In this document: one piece after another, positions 19,081 to 19,508 of the stretch | Layout of the letters: each line of letters starts with the position of its first letter | Numbering within the stretch: position 1 is the stretch's first letter | Assembly: GCA_015501585.1 (NCBI GenBank) | Contig: JADNRY010000989.1 | Span: 1 to 19,508 of the forward strand | Direction: 5' to 3' | Length of the DNA stretch: 19,508 nt | Origin: Rhodocollybia butyracea | Lineage: Eukaryota; Basidiomycota; Agaricomycetes; Agaricales; Omphalotaceae | Notes under the pieces: model-generated | Databases searched by the model: none | Told to the model about the DNA's origin: nothing | The model's input: only the letters and a program-made list of their open reading frames with translations | Program-made: the position numbers and the translations under genes

Positions 19081-19508
19081 TTGGGGTGTTTTCTTTGTAT
19101 TTCCTTACTAACCTATGGTCGTCCTTCTTACAGAACCTGGTAGCTCGTATGTCACAGCGCCTCTCTCACCTTCGACCCGCCTTCGACTTCACCCTATACT
19201 CAATGTTGGTGTTCTTTCCTACTATCCTCATGGCTTTGGAACTAAGTATCTTTTTCCGACTCCGTAGGATCCTCAAAGATGTTGTGATCACCAGTAGTGC
19301 GCGTGCTACGTTGGATCGACTAACAAGATATTACAATCATTGAAGCGCAATGGGTGGCACAGGCTGTGCGGCCTCTTGTCGATCAACGTACCAAGTACTA
19401 GTAGTGTGAAAGGAAAGCCAGAAAAGTTCAAAATAACACACGTTTATGTTTTTCGAGGTTCTGATTATGACGCAAAGTATAACAACTAGTATAGTTTTGA
19501 GAAAGGAC
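19081..19508. other. Right-end region, no supported gene
   Basis: A plus-strand frame at 19059-19343 (94 codons) has no recognisable motif. On the minus strand an acidic, coding-like frame (NIFEDPTESEKDT, then FQSHEDSRKEHQH) at about 19285-19205 is cut by several stops. The last 160 bases show nothing. Confidence 0.35.

Noticed and set aside
19059..19343. Plus-strand ORF of 94 codons with a hydrophobic stretch
   Set aside because: The apparent membrane segment is antisense to an acidic minus-strand frame, which creates hydrophobic residues artificially; the start lies next to a G11 tract.
1..19508. tRNA, rRNA or a biosynthetic gene cluster
   Set aside because: No tRNA arm pattern or rRNA sequence was noticed by eye, and the genes do not include a core synthase or a coherent pathway set.

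Overview
The window reads as genomic DNA of a filamentous basidiomycete, most likely an agaricomycete. Genes are split by many short GT-AG introns (about 46-65 nt). The gene content (secreted type-B carboxylesterase, multi-exon GMC oxidoreductase, fungal fucose-permease-type transporter, stand-alone T5orf172 protein, COG and VPS8 trafficking genes) fits that group. The species is an inference; no rRNA, tRNA or other taxonomic marker is visible.

Layout. 1-827 (-): 5' part of an MFS transporter of the FHS/L-fucose permease type, running off the left edge. 1844-2639 (+): a small secreted protein of unknown function with an internal in-frame stop unless an unusually long intron is used. 2898-3278 (-): broken coding remnant. 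3807-5746 (+): a complete 7-exon secreted carboxylesterase, the best preserved gene here. 6064-8403 (-): a GMC oxidoreductase pseudogene, beheaded next to an AT-rich MITE-like element (8410-8685) and carrying a frameshift. 8690-10283: no clear gene, but a 40-bp tandem duplication. 10284-10786 (+): an intact 134-aa T5orf172 (GIY-YIG-like) protein.

The right half (10947-17983) is a block of decayed membrane-trafficking genes: a COG2 pseudogene (+), converging on a VPS8 pseudogene (-), whose 5' end is fused through a short microhomology to an internal piece of COG6 (-). All three have multiple frameshifts, missing blocks or premature stops, yet long stretches remain recognisable and many splice sites survive. 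COG2 and COG6 belong to the Golgi COG tether and VPS8 to the endosomal CORVET tether. Working copies presumably exist elsewhere, so this looks like a duplicated, non-functional segment rather than the active loci. To the right (18000-19508) are only weak remnants.

The intact genes do not form a pathway. The transporter, esterase and former GMC oxidase would all suit a saprotroph or plant-associated fungus handling sugars, esters and alcohols. I found no convincing new multi-gene system. The most unusual content is the COG2/VPS8/COG6 gene graveyard with its chimeric junction, and the small palindromic element next to the truncated GMC gene.
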